From UBA2882 sp051877575 (GTDB lineage Bacteria; Bacillota; Clostridia; Lachnospirales; Lachnospiraceae): 64,000 bases of DNA. Made by a program: the position numbers and the translations under genes. Positions 41,726-51,925 of this stretch are shown here, in pieces. The notes below the pieces were generated by a model that did no database searches, had not been told where the DNA came from, and saw nothing but the letters and a program-made list of their open reading frames with translations. Positions within the stretch are counted from its first letter, which is position 1; each line of letters opens with the position of its first letter. Location: the NCBI GenBank assembly GCA_051877575.1, contig JBJEJA010000020.1, positions 1-64,000 on the forward strand, given 5' to 3'.

Positions 41726-44383
41726 TTAACGAATTTGTCCTTCCAGCACATTCTTTGCCTCGACAATTGCCGACTCGATTCCCGCAGGATTTTTGCCCCC
41801 TGCCTGCGCCATATTCGGACGGCCTCCGCCACCGCCGCCTACCAATGCGGCAATTCCTTTGATCAGGTTTCCGGCATGGGCACCTTTGCCGATTGCTTCC
41901 TCTGTTGCCATGGCTACCATATTTACCTTGCCGTCACAATCGGAGATCAAAACGATGACACCCTCGCCGATCTTCGTTTTCAACTGGTCTCCCAGATCGC
42001 GAAGTCCGTTCATATCCACACCGGCTACCGAAGCTGCCAAAAGTTTCACTCCCTTCACTTCCGTTACCTGGTTGGAAACATCTCCCAGCGCATCTTTTGC
42101 TGCTTTGCTCTTTAATGATTCATTCTCACTCTGAAGCGCTTTCATTTCAGCCATCAGATGCTCCGAACGCTCCAAAAGGGAAGCAGGGGTAGTCTTTAAC
42201 ACTTTGGCTACCGCATGCATCTTTTCTTCCATATCCTGATAATATGCGGTTACATTTCTGCCTGTGATTGCTTCAATACGGCGAATGCCCGCAGCCACAC
42301 CGGATTCAGAAAGGATCTTGAAGGAAGCGATTTCTCCTGTATGTCCTACATGAGTACCGCCACACAATTCCCTGGAAAAATCTCCTACCATTACTACCCG
42401 GACAGTGTCTCCGTATTTCTCGCCAAAAAGCGCCATGGCTCCTGTTTTCTTCGCCTCTTCAAGACTCATGATCTTCGTCTCAACAGGAAGATCTTCCGCA
42501 ATCTTCTCATTTACGATTTCTTCAACCTTTTTAATTTCCTCAGCTGTCATTGCCTGTCCATGGCTGAAGTCAAAACGGGTTCTCTCCCCGTCCTGATAAG
42601 AACCGGACTGCTCCACATGGTCTCCCAGCACTTCACGAAGTGCCTCCTGCAAAAGATGAGTTGCAGTATGGTTTTTACAAGTATTGCCACGATTCAATGC
42701 CGAAACGGAAAGGGAAGCTGTTTCTCCTTTTGCAACGGTACCGGATACCACTTTACCGATATGTCCGATCCTTCCGCCGGGCAGTTTGATCGTATCCTGA
42801 ACTTCAAACGTACCCTTTCCGGTACGGATGACACCAAAGTCGCCTTTCTGTCCGCCCATGGTTGCATAAAAAGGTGTCTGAGGAGTAATCACGGTTCCCT
42901 CTTCACCCTCATTTAATATATCTTTCCATTCGTTTCCGTCGTTCATGGCAGCGATGCTGCTTTCGGCAGTCAATGTATCATATCCGACAAACTCACTGAC
43001 AACGGAAGCATCCAGACTCTCATACAATCCCGCATCCTCGGTACTGAGTTTTGCCGAGAAATTCTGGTTGTCTCTTGCCTTCTGCTTTTGCTCCTCCATA
43101 GCCTGTGCAAAACCGGCCTCATCCACATGAATGCCTTCTTCGCCTGCCATTTCCACAGTCAGCTCAATGGGGAAACCAAAGGTATCATACAAATAGAATG
43201 CAGATTTACCGTCAATTTCATCCGAGCCGGCTTTTTTCTTCTGTTCCAGAATCTTACGGAATTCCTTCATGCCGTTTTCAACAGTACTTTCAAAACGGTT
43301 GATCTCCTTCTTAAGCTCATTGATCACAAATTCCCTGTTCTGTTTCAAAAGCGGATAACTTTCCGCATAAATATCATCAATATAAATCTCTGCGATTTCC
43401 AACAGATTTTCCACTTTTAAACCAAGTACGCGTCCATGTCTTACCGCACGGCGGATCAGACGGCGAAGCACATATCCCGCTCCCACGTTGGAAGGAAGAA
43501 GCTTCGCTTCATCACCGATCAGCATCACACCGGTACGGATATGGTCTGCCAGGATTCTCATGGATCTTGTCTGCTTCTCATCCTGTTCATACTTCGCTCC
43601 GGAAGCTTTCTCAATATATGCGATCACAGGAGCAAACAAATCGGTCTGATAAACATCCCTGGTTCCGTTTAAAAATGCCAGAATACGCTCAAGTCCCCAT
43701 CCGGTATCCACATTTTTCTGCTTTAAAGGAGTCAGACTTCCGTCATGATGTTTTTCATACTGCATAAATACATCATTGCCCAACTCGGTGTATTTTCCGC
43801 AATGGCAGCCGGGACCGCAGTTCGGACCGCAATCCGGTCTGTCAGCCACATAAAACATCTCGCTGTCGGGACCGCAGGGACCATATTCCAATCCCCACCA
43901 GTTATCCTCTGCGGGCAGATAATATATATTTTCCTTTTTAAAACCGGAAGCAATACGGTACTGTGCGCCTTCTTCATCTCTGGGAGCATTCTCATCTCCC
44001 TCAAACACCGTTGCCGCAAGATGATCTGCATCAAAACCGAACACCTGTGTCAGCAGCTCAAAACTCCACTGGCAGCGTTCCTTTTTGAAATAATCTCCGA
44101 GGCTCCAGCTTCCCATCATTTCAAAGAAAGTCACATGGCTCTTATCACCGACGGAATCTATATCGTTGGTACGGACACATCCCTGCACGTTGCAGAGTCT
44201 CGTTCCCAAAGGATGCTTCTGACCCAGCAGATACGGCATCAGAGGCTGCATGCCGGCCACGTTAAAAAGTACTCCCGTGGAGCCGTCGGATACAAGGGAA
44301 ACCGCTCCTACATCCACGTGTCCGCGGTCGATATAAAATTGTTTCCAGGTTTTTCTCAGTTCATCTGAAGTGAATTGTCTCAT
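41726..44383 (-). CDS. alaS: Alanyl-tRNA synthetase
   Basis: An 885-residue class II synthetase of normal length. The catalytic domain covers about 1-400 and the editing domain about 550-700 with zinc-binding HTATHLLQEAL and CGGTH. A C-Ala domain with a Gly-rich GGGGGGRPNMAQAGG motif ends the protein. A Cys/His-rich segment near 185-200 (CGPNCGPGCHCG) is an extra Cys cluster seen in some clostridial AlaS. It has its own strong promoter; no T-box leader is present. Confidence 0.98.
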   Translation of the reverse strand: MRQFTSDELRKTWKQFYIDRGHVDVGAVSLVSDGSTGVLFNVAGMQPLMPYLLGQKHPLGTRLCNVQGCVRTNDIDSVGDKSHVTFFEMMGSWSLGDYFKKERCQWSFELLTQVFGFDADHLAATVFEGDENAPRDEEGAQYRIASGFKKENIYYLPAEDNWWGLEYGPCGPDSEMFYVADRPDCGPNCGPGCHCGKYTELGNDVFMQYEKHHDGSLTPLKQKNVDTGWGLERILAFLNGTRDVYQTDLFAPVIAYIEKASGAKYEQDEKQTRSMRILADHIRTGVMLIGDEAKLLPSNVGAGYVLRRLIRRAVRHGRVLGLKVENLLEIAEIYIDDIYAESYPLLKQNREFVINELKKEINRFESTVENGMKEFRKILEQKKKAGSDEIDGKSAFYLYDTFGFPIELTVEMAGEEGIHVDEAGFAQAMEEQKQKARDNQNFSAKLSTEDAGLYESLDASVVSEFVGYDTLTAESSIAAMNDGNEWKDILNEGEEGTVITPQTPFYATMGGQKGDFGVIRTGKGTFEVQDTIKLPGGRIGHIGKVVSGTVAKGETASLSVSALNRGNTCKNHTATHLLQEALREVLGDHVEQSGSYQDGERTRFDFSHGQAMTAEEIKKVEEIVNEKIAEDLPVETKIMSLEEAKKTGAMALFGEKYGDTVRVVMVGDFSRELCGGTHVGHTGEIASFKILSESGVAAGIRRIEAITGRNVTAYYQDMEEKMHAVAKVLKTTPASLLERSEHLMAEMKALQSENESLKSKAAKDALGDVSNQVTEVKGVKLLAASVAGVDMNGLRDLGDQLKTKIGEGVIVLISDCDGKVNMVAMATEEAIGKGAHAGNLIKGIAALVGGGGGGRPNMAQAGGKNPAGIESAIVEAKNVLEGQIR

Positions 44384-44443
44384 CTATTTTTTCTCCTCAC
44401 AATCTTTCATGTGTGTTTCCACCCAATATTCATACTAGCGTAA

Positions 44444-44472
44444 ATTATAAAATTTTTTTCTTCATATGTCAA
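44444..44472 (-). promoter_or_regulatory. Consensus sigma-A promoter of alaS
   Basis: TTGACA (plus 44467-44472), 17-bp spacer, TATAAT (plus 44444-44449) on the minus strand, both boxes perfect. It sits between the gtrA-like stop and alaS, leaving a leader of about 50 nt. Confidence 0.85.
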
Positions 44473-44477
44473 AAAAA

Positions 44478-44930
44478 TTATGACTTCTTCCGATATGCCC
44501 AAAATTTATTCAATACAAAATTAATGGGAACCGTAATAAAAATATTGGCAAAGCTCCCAATATATAACGGAATATGCAAAATGTCACTTTCTATATATAG
44601 AAGCAGCGCCGTCAAAAACAATCCCGTTACCGAATAGGAAATATATACTTTGACCAGTCCTGCCAGAAAGGATTGTTCTTTTGCCGTATCCCGAAATACA
44701 AACCGGCTGTTTGCCATGTAAGAAATAAAAACGGTGATCACGAATGCCGTAATATTTCCGATCTGTTCATTGATATTCCAAATATAGAACATCGCATTTA
44801 CAATGACATAAGAAAACACCGTATTAAATGCTCCGACCATACCGAATTTTACAAACTGGACAAAGGCTTCCACTTTTTTTCTCTTATCTTCCGTAAGCCC
44901 TTCCAGAAACTTCTCATATTTCTGTTTCAT
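44478..44930 (-). CDS. GtrA-like membrane protein
   Basis: A 150-residue protein with four membrane helices and the typical opening FVKFGMVGAFNTVFSYVI (about 27-44), plus ISYMANSRFVFR and FVLNKFWAYRKKS. GtrA-like proteins flip or help transfer lipid-linked sugars for cell-wall polysaccharides. No glycosyltransferase is adjacent. Confidence 0.9.
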   Translation of the reverse strand: MKQKYEKFLEGLTEDKRKKVEAFVQFVKFGMVGAFNTVFSYVIVNAMFYIWNINEQIGNITAFVITVFISYMANSRFVFRDTAKEQSFLAGLVKVYISYSVTGLFLTALLLYIESDILHIPLYIGSFANIFITVPINFVLNKFWAYRKKS

Positions 44931-44961
44931 ATATTTTCCTTCATTCCGCTTTTCATAGGGA

Positions 44962-44993
44962 AAGGGGATACACGGATCCCCACATATCCCCTT
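44962..44993 (-). terminator. Hairpin after glyS
   Basis: Arms AAGGGGATA (44962-44970) and TATCCCCTT (44985-44993) are a perfect 9-bp inverted repeat between glyS and the gtrA-like gene. A long U tract is missing, so termination may be partial. Confidence 0.5.
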
Positions 44994-45016
44994 AGAATCA
45001 TATTTTGTTATTCTGC

Positions 45017-46405
45017 CTAGAATGTAAATTTATCCGCAAAATATGCGTCCAGATCTGCGATCGCTACTCTTTCCTGCTCCATGGTGTCGCGGTCGCGGAC
45101 GGTTACGCAGCCGTCCGTTTCAGAATCAAAGTCATAGGTAATACAGAATGGTGTCCCAATCTCATCCTGGCGGCGATATCTTTTACCGATATTGCCTCTG
45201 TCATCAAATTCACAGTTATATTTCTTGGAGAGCTGCATATAAATCTTTTCGGCACCCTCGTTTAATTTCTTGGACAAAGGAAGCACACCGATCTTGACAG
45301 GTGCCAGAACGGGATGGAAATGAAGCACGGTACGTACATCTCCTTCTCCGATCTCTTCCTCATCATATGCCGCACAAAGGAAAGCCAGTACCACACGGTC
45401 TGCTCCCAAAGAGGGCTCAATGACATAAGGGATGTATTTTTCTCCCTTTGTATCATCAAAATAGCTCATATCCTGACCGGATGTATTCTGGTGCTGGGTC
45501 AGATCATAATCTGTTCTGTCGGCAATACCCCAAAGCTCGCCCCAGCCGAAGGGGAATAAAAATTCGATATCGGTGGTTCCTTTGGAATAGAAACATAATT
45601 CTTCCGGCGCATGATCTCTTGCACGCATCTCTTCATCTTTCATACCGAGAGATTTCAGCCAGTCGATACAGAACTGTCTCCAGTACTGGAACCACTCTAA
45701 ATCGGTGCCGGGCTCACAGAAGAACTCCAGCTCCATCTGTTCAAACTCTCTGGTACGGAAAGTAAAGTTACCGGGTGTAATCTCATTACGGAAGGATTTA
45801 CCGATCTGTCCGATACCGAACGGAATCTTTTTACGGGAGGTTCTCTGTACATTTTTAAAGTTTACAAAGATACCCTGTGCCGTTTCAGGTCTTAAATAAA
45901 CGGTGTTCTTGGCATCCTCGGTAACACCCTGAAAGGTCTTGAACATCAGATTGAACTCTCGCAGCTCTGTAAAATTGTGCTTACCGCAGGTAGGACAGGG
46001 AATCTGTTTTTCCTCAATGAAATCCTGCATCTCTTCTTTGCTGAATGCATCAATGGGCTTTTCCAGTGTAATTCCTTTCTCCGCACAAAAATCTTCAATA
46101 ATCTTATCGGCACGGAAACGCTCATGACATTCTTTACAATCCATCAAAGGATCGGAAAAACCTGCCAGATGTCCGCTGGCTACCCATGTCTGGGGGTTCA
46201 TCAGAATCGCACAGTCAACACCCACATTATAAGGGTTTTCCATTACAAATTTCTGCCACCATGCTTTTTTCACATTGTTTTTCAATTCGACACCCAGATT
46301 ACCGTAATCCCATGTATTTGCAAGACCGCCGTAGATCTCACTGCCGGGATATACAAACCCTCTGGACTTCGCCAATGCTACGATTTTTTCCAATGATTTT
46401 TCCAT
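45017..46405 (-). CDS. glyS: Glycyl-tRNA synthetase (single-chain, alpha2 type)
   Basis: A 462-residue class II synthetase of the eukaryote-like dimeric type. GSEIYGGLANTWDYGNLG (22-39), the zinc-site CPTCGKHN, motif 2 FRNEITPGNFTFRTREFEQMELE and the C-terminal anticodon-binding segment are present. It lies downstream of the lipoprotein gene, which has its own promoter. No T-box was found upstream. Confidence 0.97.
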   Translation of the reverse strand: MEKSLEKIVALAKSRGFVYPGSEIYGGLANTWDYGNLGVELKNNVKKAWWQKFVMENPYNVGVDCAILMNPQTWVASGHLAGFSDPLMDCKECHERFRADKIIEDFCAEKGITLEKPIDAFSKEEMQDFIEEKQIPCPTCGKHNFTELREFNLMFKTFQGVTEDAKNTVYLRPETAQGIFVNFKNVQRTSRKKIPFGIGQIGKSFRNEITPGNFTFRTREFEQMELEFFCEPGTDLEWFQYWRQFCIDWLKSLGMKDEEMRARDHAPEELCFYSKGTTDIEFLFPFGWGELWGIADRTDYDLTQHQNTSGQDMSYFDDTKGEKYIPYVIEPSLGADRVVLAFLCAAYDEEEIGEGDVRTVLHFHPVLAPVKIGVLPLSKKLNEGAEKIYMQLSKKYNCEFDDRGNIGKRYRRQDEIGTPFCITYDFDSETDGCVTVRDRDTMEQERVAIADLDAYFADKFTF

Positions 46406-46453
46406 TATTTTCTCCTCGCATTCTTATTATTAACAGGCTGCTATGTACCTGCT

Positions 46454-47041
46454 CTATTCGTAAATAATATAGGAAAGTTTTTCTCCGTTGTCCGGAAGCG
46501 TGGCTGTCTTATCCGTTACCGCCACTCCGTCACTGGCATAAGTAATCTTACCGGGTACCCGAATATCCAATGTCTCCTCCGAGATTACAATCTTTTTGTC
46601 ACCCATTTCCAGAATATCGGCTTCGGAAACAACATTTCCCGTCTTCTGATCAACCATAGAAACAAACGAATATCCGGCCTGATATGCATCGGAAACGGTT
46701 CCGCAGAACAATTCTTTTTCGTTCATCTGCATATAATCGGAAGCCGAAGCATATTCGATATTCAAACGGATGATCTTACTGTCTTCTTCCTGTTCAAGAG
46801 AATCCAGCTTTGCTTTCTCTCCTCCGGCCGTTGTGTTATAAGCACTGATTTCTTCCGTCACCATCTGCTCAAGCTCATCGGCACGATAATAATCTTTGTC
46901 AAAGTCCTCCACGATTGCCTCCACAACCGTACCGTCCTTATCTACAATAATCGTTGTTGTATCTACCTGTTTGTTCAAGGCACAGCCGCCAAGCAATACC
47001 GCCAAACCCACTGCTGCCAAAAGCAGTCTTCTCTTTTTCAT
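46454..47041 (-). CDS. Lipoprotein of unknown function
   Basis: A 195-residue lipoprotein: signal peptide with lipobox LGGC (about C20), then a mixed domain that begins TTTIIVDKDGTVVEAIVEDFDKDYY. No catalytic motif is recognised. It is a conserved type of exported protein in Lachnospiraceae by look only. It has its own promoter and ends 48 bp before glyS. Confidence 0.8.
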   Translation of the reverse strand: MKKRRLLLAAVGLAVLLGGCALNKQVDTTTIIVDKDGTVVEAIVEDFDKDYYRADELEQMVTEEISAYNTTAGGEKAKLDSLEQEEDSKIIRLNIEYASASDYMQMNEKELFCGTVSDAYQAGYSFVSMVDQKTGNVVSEADILEMGDKKIVISEETLDIRVPGKITYASDGVAVTDKTATLPDNGEKLSYIIYE

Positions 47042-47068
47042 AATCTACCTCCTGCATACTGCTATAAT

Positions 47069-47097
47069 ATTATAGCGGACACTTCTTATATTTTCAA
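47069..47097 (-). promoter_or_regulatory. Sigma-A promoter of the lipoprotein gene
   Basis: TTGAAA (plus 47092-47097), 17-bp spacer, TATAAT (plus 47069-47074) on the minus strand, about 28 bp before the start. Confidence 0.8.
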
Positions 47098-47118
47098 CCC
47101 ACAAATGTTTACAACGTT

Positions 47119-47781
47119 TTATGTAGGAAGGGACAGCATCTCTTCCAATATCTCCAAACTTTTAAACTTTTTGCCCGTAAATCTCTTGCGATATTCTGCG
47201 GCACACAAAGACAATTCCCGCAATACTTCATCCGATACCACAAAAGTATACAGCTTATCCAGTCCGGCCGTTTCAATATAGTCAATGGTATATCTGGTAT
47301 CCGCAAGAAGCTGCCGGTCAGCAGGTGCCCCGGGAAATTCTCCGTTTACCACAAGCGCTTTCATTTCAAATATGTATCTGACCAGCTCATTGGGGATTGC
47401 CGGCACGGACAGTGCCCTCAAAGATTGATACAAAAGCTTCAACATATCCTTTTCGTCATTATTTTCACGGGTATAATAATCTGCCACATCCAGAAAGTAC
47501 ATGCCATACATGGCACCTTCAAAGTCCTCCCGGAAGCAGTCAAAATAATTGGAGATTTCCGCATCTGCCAGACTGTAGGCACTTCTGCCCTCATATAACT
47601 TGAACGTGCCGAAGCAAAACGGATTGGTCCTTGCCATCAGCTTGCTGTTCTGCCTTCTGGCTCCTTTGGCAAAAGCAGATATTTTTCCCCGTTCTTTTGT
47701 CAAGACCAATACCCTTCTGTCATATTCTCCCATGGGAAGCGCCTGTAAAATCATCCCTGTCACTATTACAAAATCCTGCAT
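47119..47781 (-). CDS. recO: DNA repair protein RecO
   Basis: A 220-residue protein with the N-terminal OB-fold signature VTGMILQALPMGEYDRRVLVLTKERGKISAFAKGARR and a helical C-terminus. RecO loads RecA with RecR and anneals single strands. The ATG at 47781 is preceded by TAGGA. The era-yqzL-recO order matches other Bacillota. The coding start lies inside the yqzL-like gene, so translation is probably coupled. The usual zinc-binding Cys set is not evident. Confidence 0.92.
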   Translation of the reverse strand: MQDFVIVTGMILQALPMGEYDRRVLVLTKERGKISAFAKGARRQNSKLMARTNPFCFGTFKLYEGRSAYSLADAEISNYFDCFREDFEGAMYGMYFLDVADYYTRENNDEKDMLKLLYQSLRALSVPAIPNELVRYIFEMKALVVNGEFPGAPADRQLLADTRYTIDYIETAGLDKLYTFVVSDEVLRELSLCAAEYRKRFTGKKFKSLEILEEMLSLPT

Positions 47782-47920
47782 GTCCTACAGTATTCTCTCC
47801 CTTCCCATCCTGTATTTTGCATTGTTCTTCCTTCACGGAATTCGCCGCGGCTTCTCTGTATGTCAGATAATCCTCTATGCTTCCCGTTTTACAAAACTGC
47901 TGCCACTCTTTTGTTTCCAT
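47720..47920 (-). CDS. YqzL-like small protein overlapping recO
   Basis: A 66-residue protein opening METKEWQQFCKTGSIEDYLTY; the pattern W..F..TGS..DYL matches YqzL, encoded between era and recO in Bacillus. The ATG has a strong AAGGAGG. Only the first part (about 25 residues) resembles YqzL; the last 20 codons overlap recO by 62 nt in another frame. Function is unknown. Confidence 0.7.
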   Translation of the reverse strand: METKEWQQFCKTGSIEDYLTYREAAANSVKEEQCKIQDGKGENTVGHAGFCNSDRDDFTGASHGRI

Positions 47921-48008
47921 GTAAATTCCCTCCTTTGTTTTCTAAAAAGTAGGGTCTTCCATTTCCACATTTCTATGCGGTAAAAACAGCAGATAAAACT
48001 GGAAGTTT

Positions 48009-48917
48009 TTACAACTCAATTTCTTTTGCGTTGTATCCGAAATTCTTTAACAGAAAATCGCTGTCCCGCCAATCTTTCTTTACCTTTACCCAGAGTTTCA
48101 GATTGACCTGACACTCCAGCAAATCCTCGATTTCTCTCCTGGCATCGGTGCCGATTTTCTTTAACATGTTCCCGCCTTTGCCGATGATGATTCCCTTATG
48201 GGATTCCCTTTCACAGATAATGGTGGCATCGATATCCACAATATGCTTTCTGCTCTTCATCCGCTCAATGGAAACCGCTATCCCATGAGGAATTTCATCT
48301 TCCAGAAGCCGCAGTGCCTGCTCCCGGATCAGTTCCGCCACGATCTGTCTTTCCGGCTGATCGGTAACGGTATCCTCATCATAAAACATGGGTCCGTAAG
48401 GCAGATAGGAAAATACCGCATTCAGCACATCTTCCGTTCCGTCCCCGGTCTTTGCCGATACCGGAATGATCTGGGCGAACTCCATCTCCTTGCGGTAAGC
48501 ATCGATAAACAGCAGGATCTCTTCTTTCTTTTGTATGGTATCAATCTTATTGATCAGCAAAATGACCGGCGTATTTACCTTTTTTAACTGTTCCAGGATA
48601 TGCTTTTCACCGGCTCCTATAAAGGTAGACGGTTCTACCAGAAATAAGATTACATCCACTTCCTTCAAGGTATGCTCCGCAACATTTACCATATAATTCC
48701 CCAGCTTATTTTTTGCCTTATGGATACCGGGCGTATCCAGAAAGACAATCTGACCTCTTTCGTCCGTATACACTGTCTGGATGCGGTTCCTGGTTGTCTG
48801 AGGCTTACTGGACGTGATCGCGATCTTTTGCCCGATCAATCTGTTCATCAAAGTAGATTTTCCCACATTGGGTCTGCCGATCAAAGTCGCAAATCCCGTT
48901 TTTTTCTGTTCTTCCAT
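48009..48917 (-). CDS. era: GTPase Era
   Basis: A 302-residue GTPase: G1 GRPNVGKST (14-22), G3 DTPG, G4 NKID, and a C-terminal KH domain with IIIGKGGNMLKKIGTDAR. Era binds 16S rRNA in 30S assembly. It is 30 nt downstream of the M16C peptidase gene. Confidence 0.98.
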   Translation of the reverse strand: MEEQKKTGFATLIGRPNVGKSTLMNRLIGQKIAITSSKPQTTRNRIQTVYTDERGQIVFLDTPGIHKAKNKLGNYMVNVAEHTLKEVDVILFLVEPSTFIGAGEKHILEQLKKVNTPVILLINKIDTIQKKEEILLFIDAYRKEMEFAQIIPVSAKTGDGTEDVLNAVFSYLPYGPMFYDEDTVTDQPERQIVAELIREQALRLLEDEIPHGIAVSIERMKSRKHIVDIDATIICERESHKGIIIGKGGNMLKKIGTDARREIEDLLECQVNLKLWVKVKKDWRDSDFLLKNFGYNAKEIEL

Positions 48918-48947
48918 ATGATCTCCGTTTCTCTTATGTCCGTCCGA

Positions 48948-51887
48948 CTAATCATTGTTTGCCGTTCCGATGAGATTTTCCGTGTGTGCAAACAAATCCC
49001 GGTTCTCTTTTATTTTTTCCTCGCTACCGATCACGCAGATATAATCCTGCTCCATAAAGGCGCTGATGTAATCCGCAAGGCTGCGGATGACTGCCTCGTC
49101 GGCCTGCAGCAATTCGTCCCTTTCCTTCTGCTCCATCGCAAAATCATAATCCGTGAAATAAGCAGCCATGGATCTGGTTCCTTTGGCCTGGGGAGTCAAC
49201 GGCATATCCAGATTGCTGATGGCACCAATGATATATTTTGTCATGGTGCGCTCATCCGCCTTGAAATTTCTGATATAATCCGCCGCCTGCCCATATACTC
49301 CAAGCGTTTCCTTCAGGTTGGGATCCCGGTAAGAAACAAAATAGCTTTCTCCCGTTTTCCGGAAATTGCTCATACAGCCATAGGCTCCGCCCTTAACACG
49401 CACATTCAGCCAGAGATAATCATATCCCATCATGACCTTTAACACCCGCAAAGCACCGTGATACGGCAGTCCTTTTTCCTTAAAGTTACCGCATCTGCAT
49501 ACAAACTGCACCTGCCCGGATGTCTTAAACCCTTCGTTATATGCCTTTGGTTCAATCTGCAATGTTTCTTTTTCCACCGGTTCCGTAAACAGTTTATCCC
49601 TGCATGCACCGACCCGTGCTGCCACCTCGGATAAGCCCTCTTTCGTTCCCGTATAATCCACACAAAATTGCTCCGGTCTGCATATTTTGTGTACCAGTTT
49701 CTGTAATTTTTCTATCAGCTCGTCCGCCTTTGCGTCATAATTCCGGATCAATTCATCCAGTTGCTTATAAAAAGCAATGCCTCTGATCTGCTCCTCGATA
49801 TAAGCCGTTTTGCTGAAATAGGATTCCGCGCGCAGCTGGGCTGCCGCATGTCCCGACTCCTGCAGGTTCGCTTCTATTTTGGATTTGGTTTCTTCCAATA
49901 TTTCCAGCAGACGCTTTTTATCTGAAAAATCCGTTTCCAGCAGCAGTTCTTCCATCAATTCAAACGCTTTGTCCGCCTGACCGTACAACGCTTTTGCCTT
50001 ACATTCCACATGAAGACGGAATTTTCCCTCTTCCCTTGCATTGGAATAGGTGTTGATCACGGGCGCAATCCCGCCGGTATTCATATAGATTTCATGGAAG
50101 AAATCGCCGTAACTGTAATGTCCGGTATCCATCAGTCCCCAGACAGCCTTCAACACACCCAAAGTAAACAAATCCTTTTCGGAGATATCCTCAACCGGAA
50201 ATACCAGTCTGATATAGGAAACACCGTTTGTAAAAATATCATGGAACAGAATTTTTACTCCGTCCCGCTCCAACACTTCATTGACAAAAGGCTCGGCTTC
50301 CTTTTTCATATCTTCGCGTTTCAGCATCGGGATTTTCGCCTGATCCTCAGGTGCATCCTCGGATTCCTGATACTCCTGCAGCGCCTTCGTTTCTTCCACC
50401 AGTTTTGCGATCTGACTCTCTGTCATCTGTGCTTTCAGATCGGCAAGCTTTTCTGCCAGCGCTTTCTCCTTTTTCACATTCAGTCCCGGCCTGGGTACGA
50501 CACAGACATAGGATTTATGAGGATTATCCAAAAGATAGGTCTGAATCAGTCTTTCAAAATAATCCGTTTCAATTCTTTTTCTTAAAAGTGCGAATGTTTC
50601 ATTGGCCTCCACATGCATAAACGGGCTGTTCACATCATAAAGCCAGCTGTCAAACATCTGTAAGCCGTACATCAGTCCCTTGGGATAAGAACCGAAATCC
50701 GCCTCCCGGTATTTGAATTCAAAATAATTTAATCCTGCCTGCAAAGATTTTTTGGGAATGCCTTCTTTGACCAGACGCCTCAATTCCTGCTCGATCGTTT
50801 CCAGAAACGTTTCCTTCTGCTCCAGCTCTGCATTTTTTGCCACAATGGAAAAATAGGGCTGATAAACACCGTTATCATAGATGCTGTAAATTTCCGTCCC
50901 GATCCCTTTATCGGTCAGCACTTGCTTCAGCGGTGCCCCCGGCGCAGAACAGAGCGCATAATCCAGAATCTGGAAAGCAATATATTTTTCCCTATCCAGA
51001 ACATTTCCCACTACCGCATTATAGGAAAGATAGGTGTTGTTTTCTTCAGATTCATCACTGGTAATGGAATATTCCCGGACAACCTCCACCGGTTTTTCAA
51101 AAGGTTTCTGAGCCCGGATTTCGGAATCCACTTCCTGATAATCAAAAGCGGAAAGATAATTTTCATCTATCCAGTTCAGTTTTTCCTCCATATCCATATC
51201 TCCGTAAAGATACAGATAGCTGTTGGAAGGATGATAATACTTCTTGTGGAATTCCAAATATTCCTCATATGTCAGATTCGGGATATCATCCGGGTCCCCG
51301 CCGGATTCACAGGCATAGGTATTATCGGGAAACAGCGTATTCAAAACAGCGCGGTCCAGCACATCGTCCGGAGAAGAAAACGCCCCTTTCATCTCATTGT
51401 AGACCACACCGTTGATCTTAAGATCGGCATCTGCGTTTTCCAATTCATAATGCCAGCCTTCCTGCATAAAAATTTTCTTTTCTTTGAAAATATTGGGATA
51501 GAAAACGGCATCCAGATAGACATCCATCAGATTTTGGAAATCGGTGTCGTTGCAGCTTGCCACCGGATAAACGGTCTTGTCCGGATAGGTCATCGCATTC
51601 AGAAATGTATTTAACGAACCCTTGACCAGCTCCACAAACGGATCCTTGACGGGAAATTTGCGGGAACCGCACAGGACCGTATGCTCCATAATGTGTGCGA
51701 CTCCGGTACTGTCGGACGGCGTTGTCCGGAAACCGATATAAAATACCTTATTGGGATCATCGTTTTCCAGTACCACAACTTTTGCCCCGCTTTTTTTGTG
51801 CACAAGAAGTGCGCCCTTGGAATTTAAATCCGGCACATCTCTCATTTCCTTTATTTCATATGCTTTACAGCGTTCCAAATCCATCAT
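48948..51887 (-). CDS. Insulinase-like zinc peptidase, M16C (PreP-type)
   Basis: A 979-residue single-chain protease. The inverted zinc motif HIMEH (in GVAHIMEHTVLCGS) and a downstream Glu (GSLNTFLNAMTYPDKTVYPV) are typical of M16C presequence-protease-like enzymes, which have four homologous domains in one chain. The start at 51887 uses AGGAGGGAAA. No signal peptide is present, so it is presumably cytoplasmic peptide turnover. It heads era and recO in transcription. Confidence 0.93.
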   Translation of the reverse strand: MMDLERCKAYEIKEMRDVPDLNSKGALLVHKKSGAKVVVLENDDPNKVFYIGFRTTPSDSTGVAHIMEHTVLCGSRKFPVKDPFVELVKGSLNTFLNAMTYPDKTVYPVASCNDTDFQNLMDVYLDAVFYPNIFKEKKIFMQEGWHYELENADADLKINGVVYNEMKGAFSSPDDVLDRAVLNTLFPDNTYACESGGDPDDIPNLTYEEYLEFHKKYYHPSNSYLYLYGDMDMEEKLNWIDENYLSAFDYQEVDSEIRAQKPFEKPVEVVREYSITSDESEENNTYLSYNAVVGNVLDREKYIAFQILDYALCSAPGAPLKQVLTDKGIGTEIYSIYDNGVYQPYFSIVAKNAELEQKETFLETIEQELRRLVKEGIPKKSLQAGLNYFEFKYREADFGSYPKGLMYGLQMFDSWLYDVNSPFMHVEANETFALLRKRIETDYFERLIQTYLLDNPHKSYVCVVPRPGLNVKKEKALAEKLADLKAQMTESQIAKLVEETKALQEYQESEDAPEDQAKIPMLKREDMKKEAEPFVNEVLERDGVKILFHDIFTNGVSYIRLVFPVEDISEKDLFTLGVLKAVWGLMDTGHYSYGDFFHEIYMNTGGIAPVINTYSNAREEGKFRLHVECKAKALYGQADKAFELMEELLLETDFSDKKRLLEILEETKSKIEANLQESGHAAAQLRAESYFSKTAYIEEQIRGIAFYKQLDELIRNYDAKADELIEKLQKLVHKICRPEQFCVDYTGTKEGLSEVAARVGACRDKLFTEPVEKETLQIEPKAYNEGFKTSGQVQFVCRCGNFKEKGLPYHGALRVLKVMMGYDYLWLNVRVKGGAYGCMSNFRKTGESYFVSYRDPNLKETLGVYGQAADYIRNFKADERTMTKYIIGAISNLDMPLTPQAKGTRSMAAYFTDYDFAMEQKERDELLQADEAVIRSLADYISAFMEQDYICVIGSEEKIKENRDLFAHTENLIGTANND

Positions 51888-51925
51888 TTTCCCTCCTGAT
51901 AATATCATTATTCTCTTTCTGCCGC

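Noticed and set aside
44384..44477. T-box leader for alaS
   Set aside because: The promoter leaves only about 50 nt of leader; no specifier stem, T-box core or antiterminator can be fitted.
46406..46453. T-box leader for glyS
   Set aside because: The gap to the preceding gene is under 50 nt and shows no structure.
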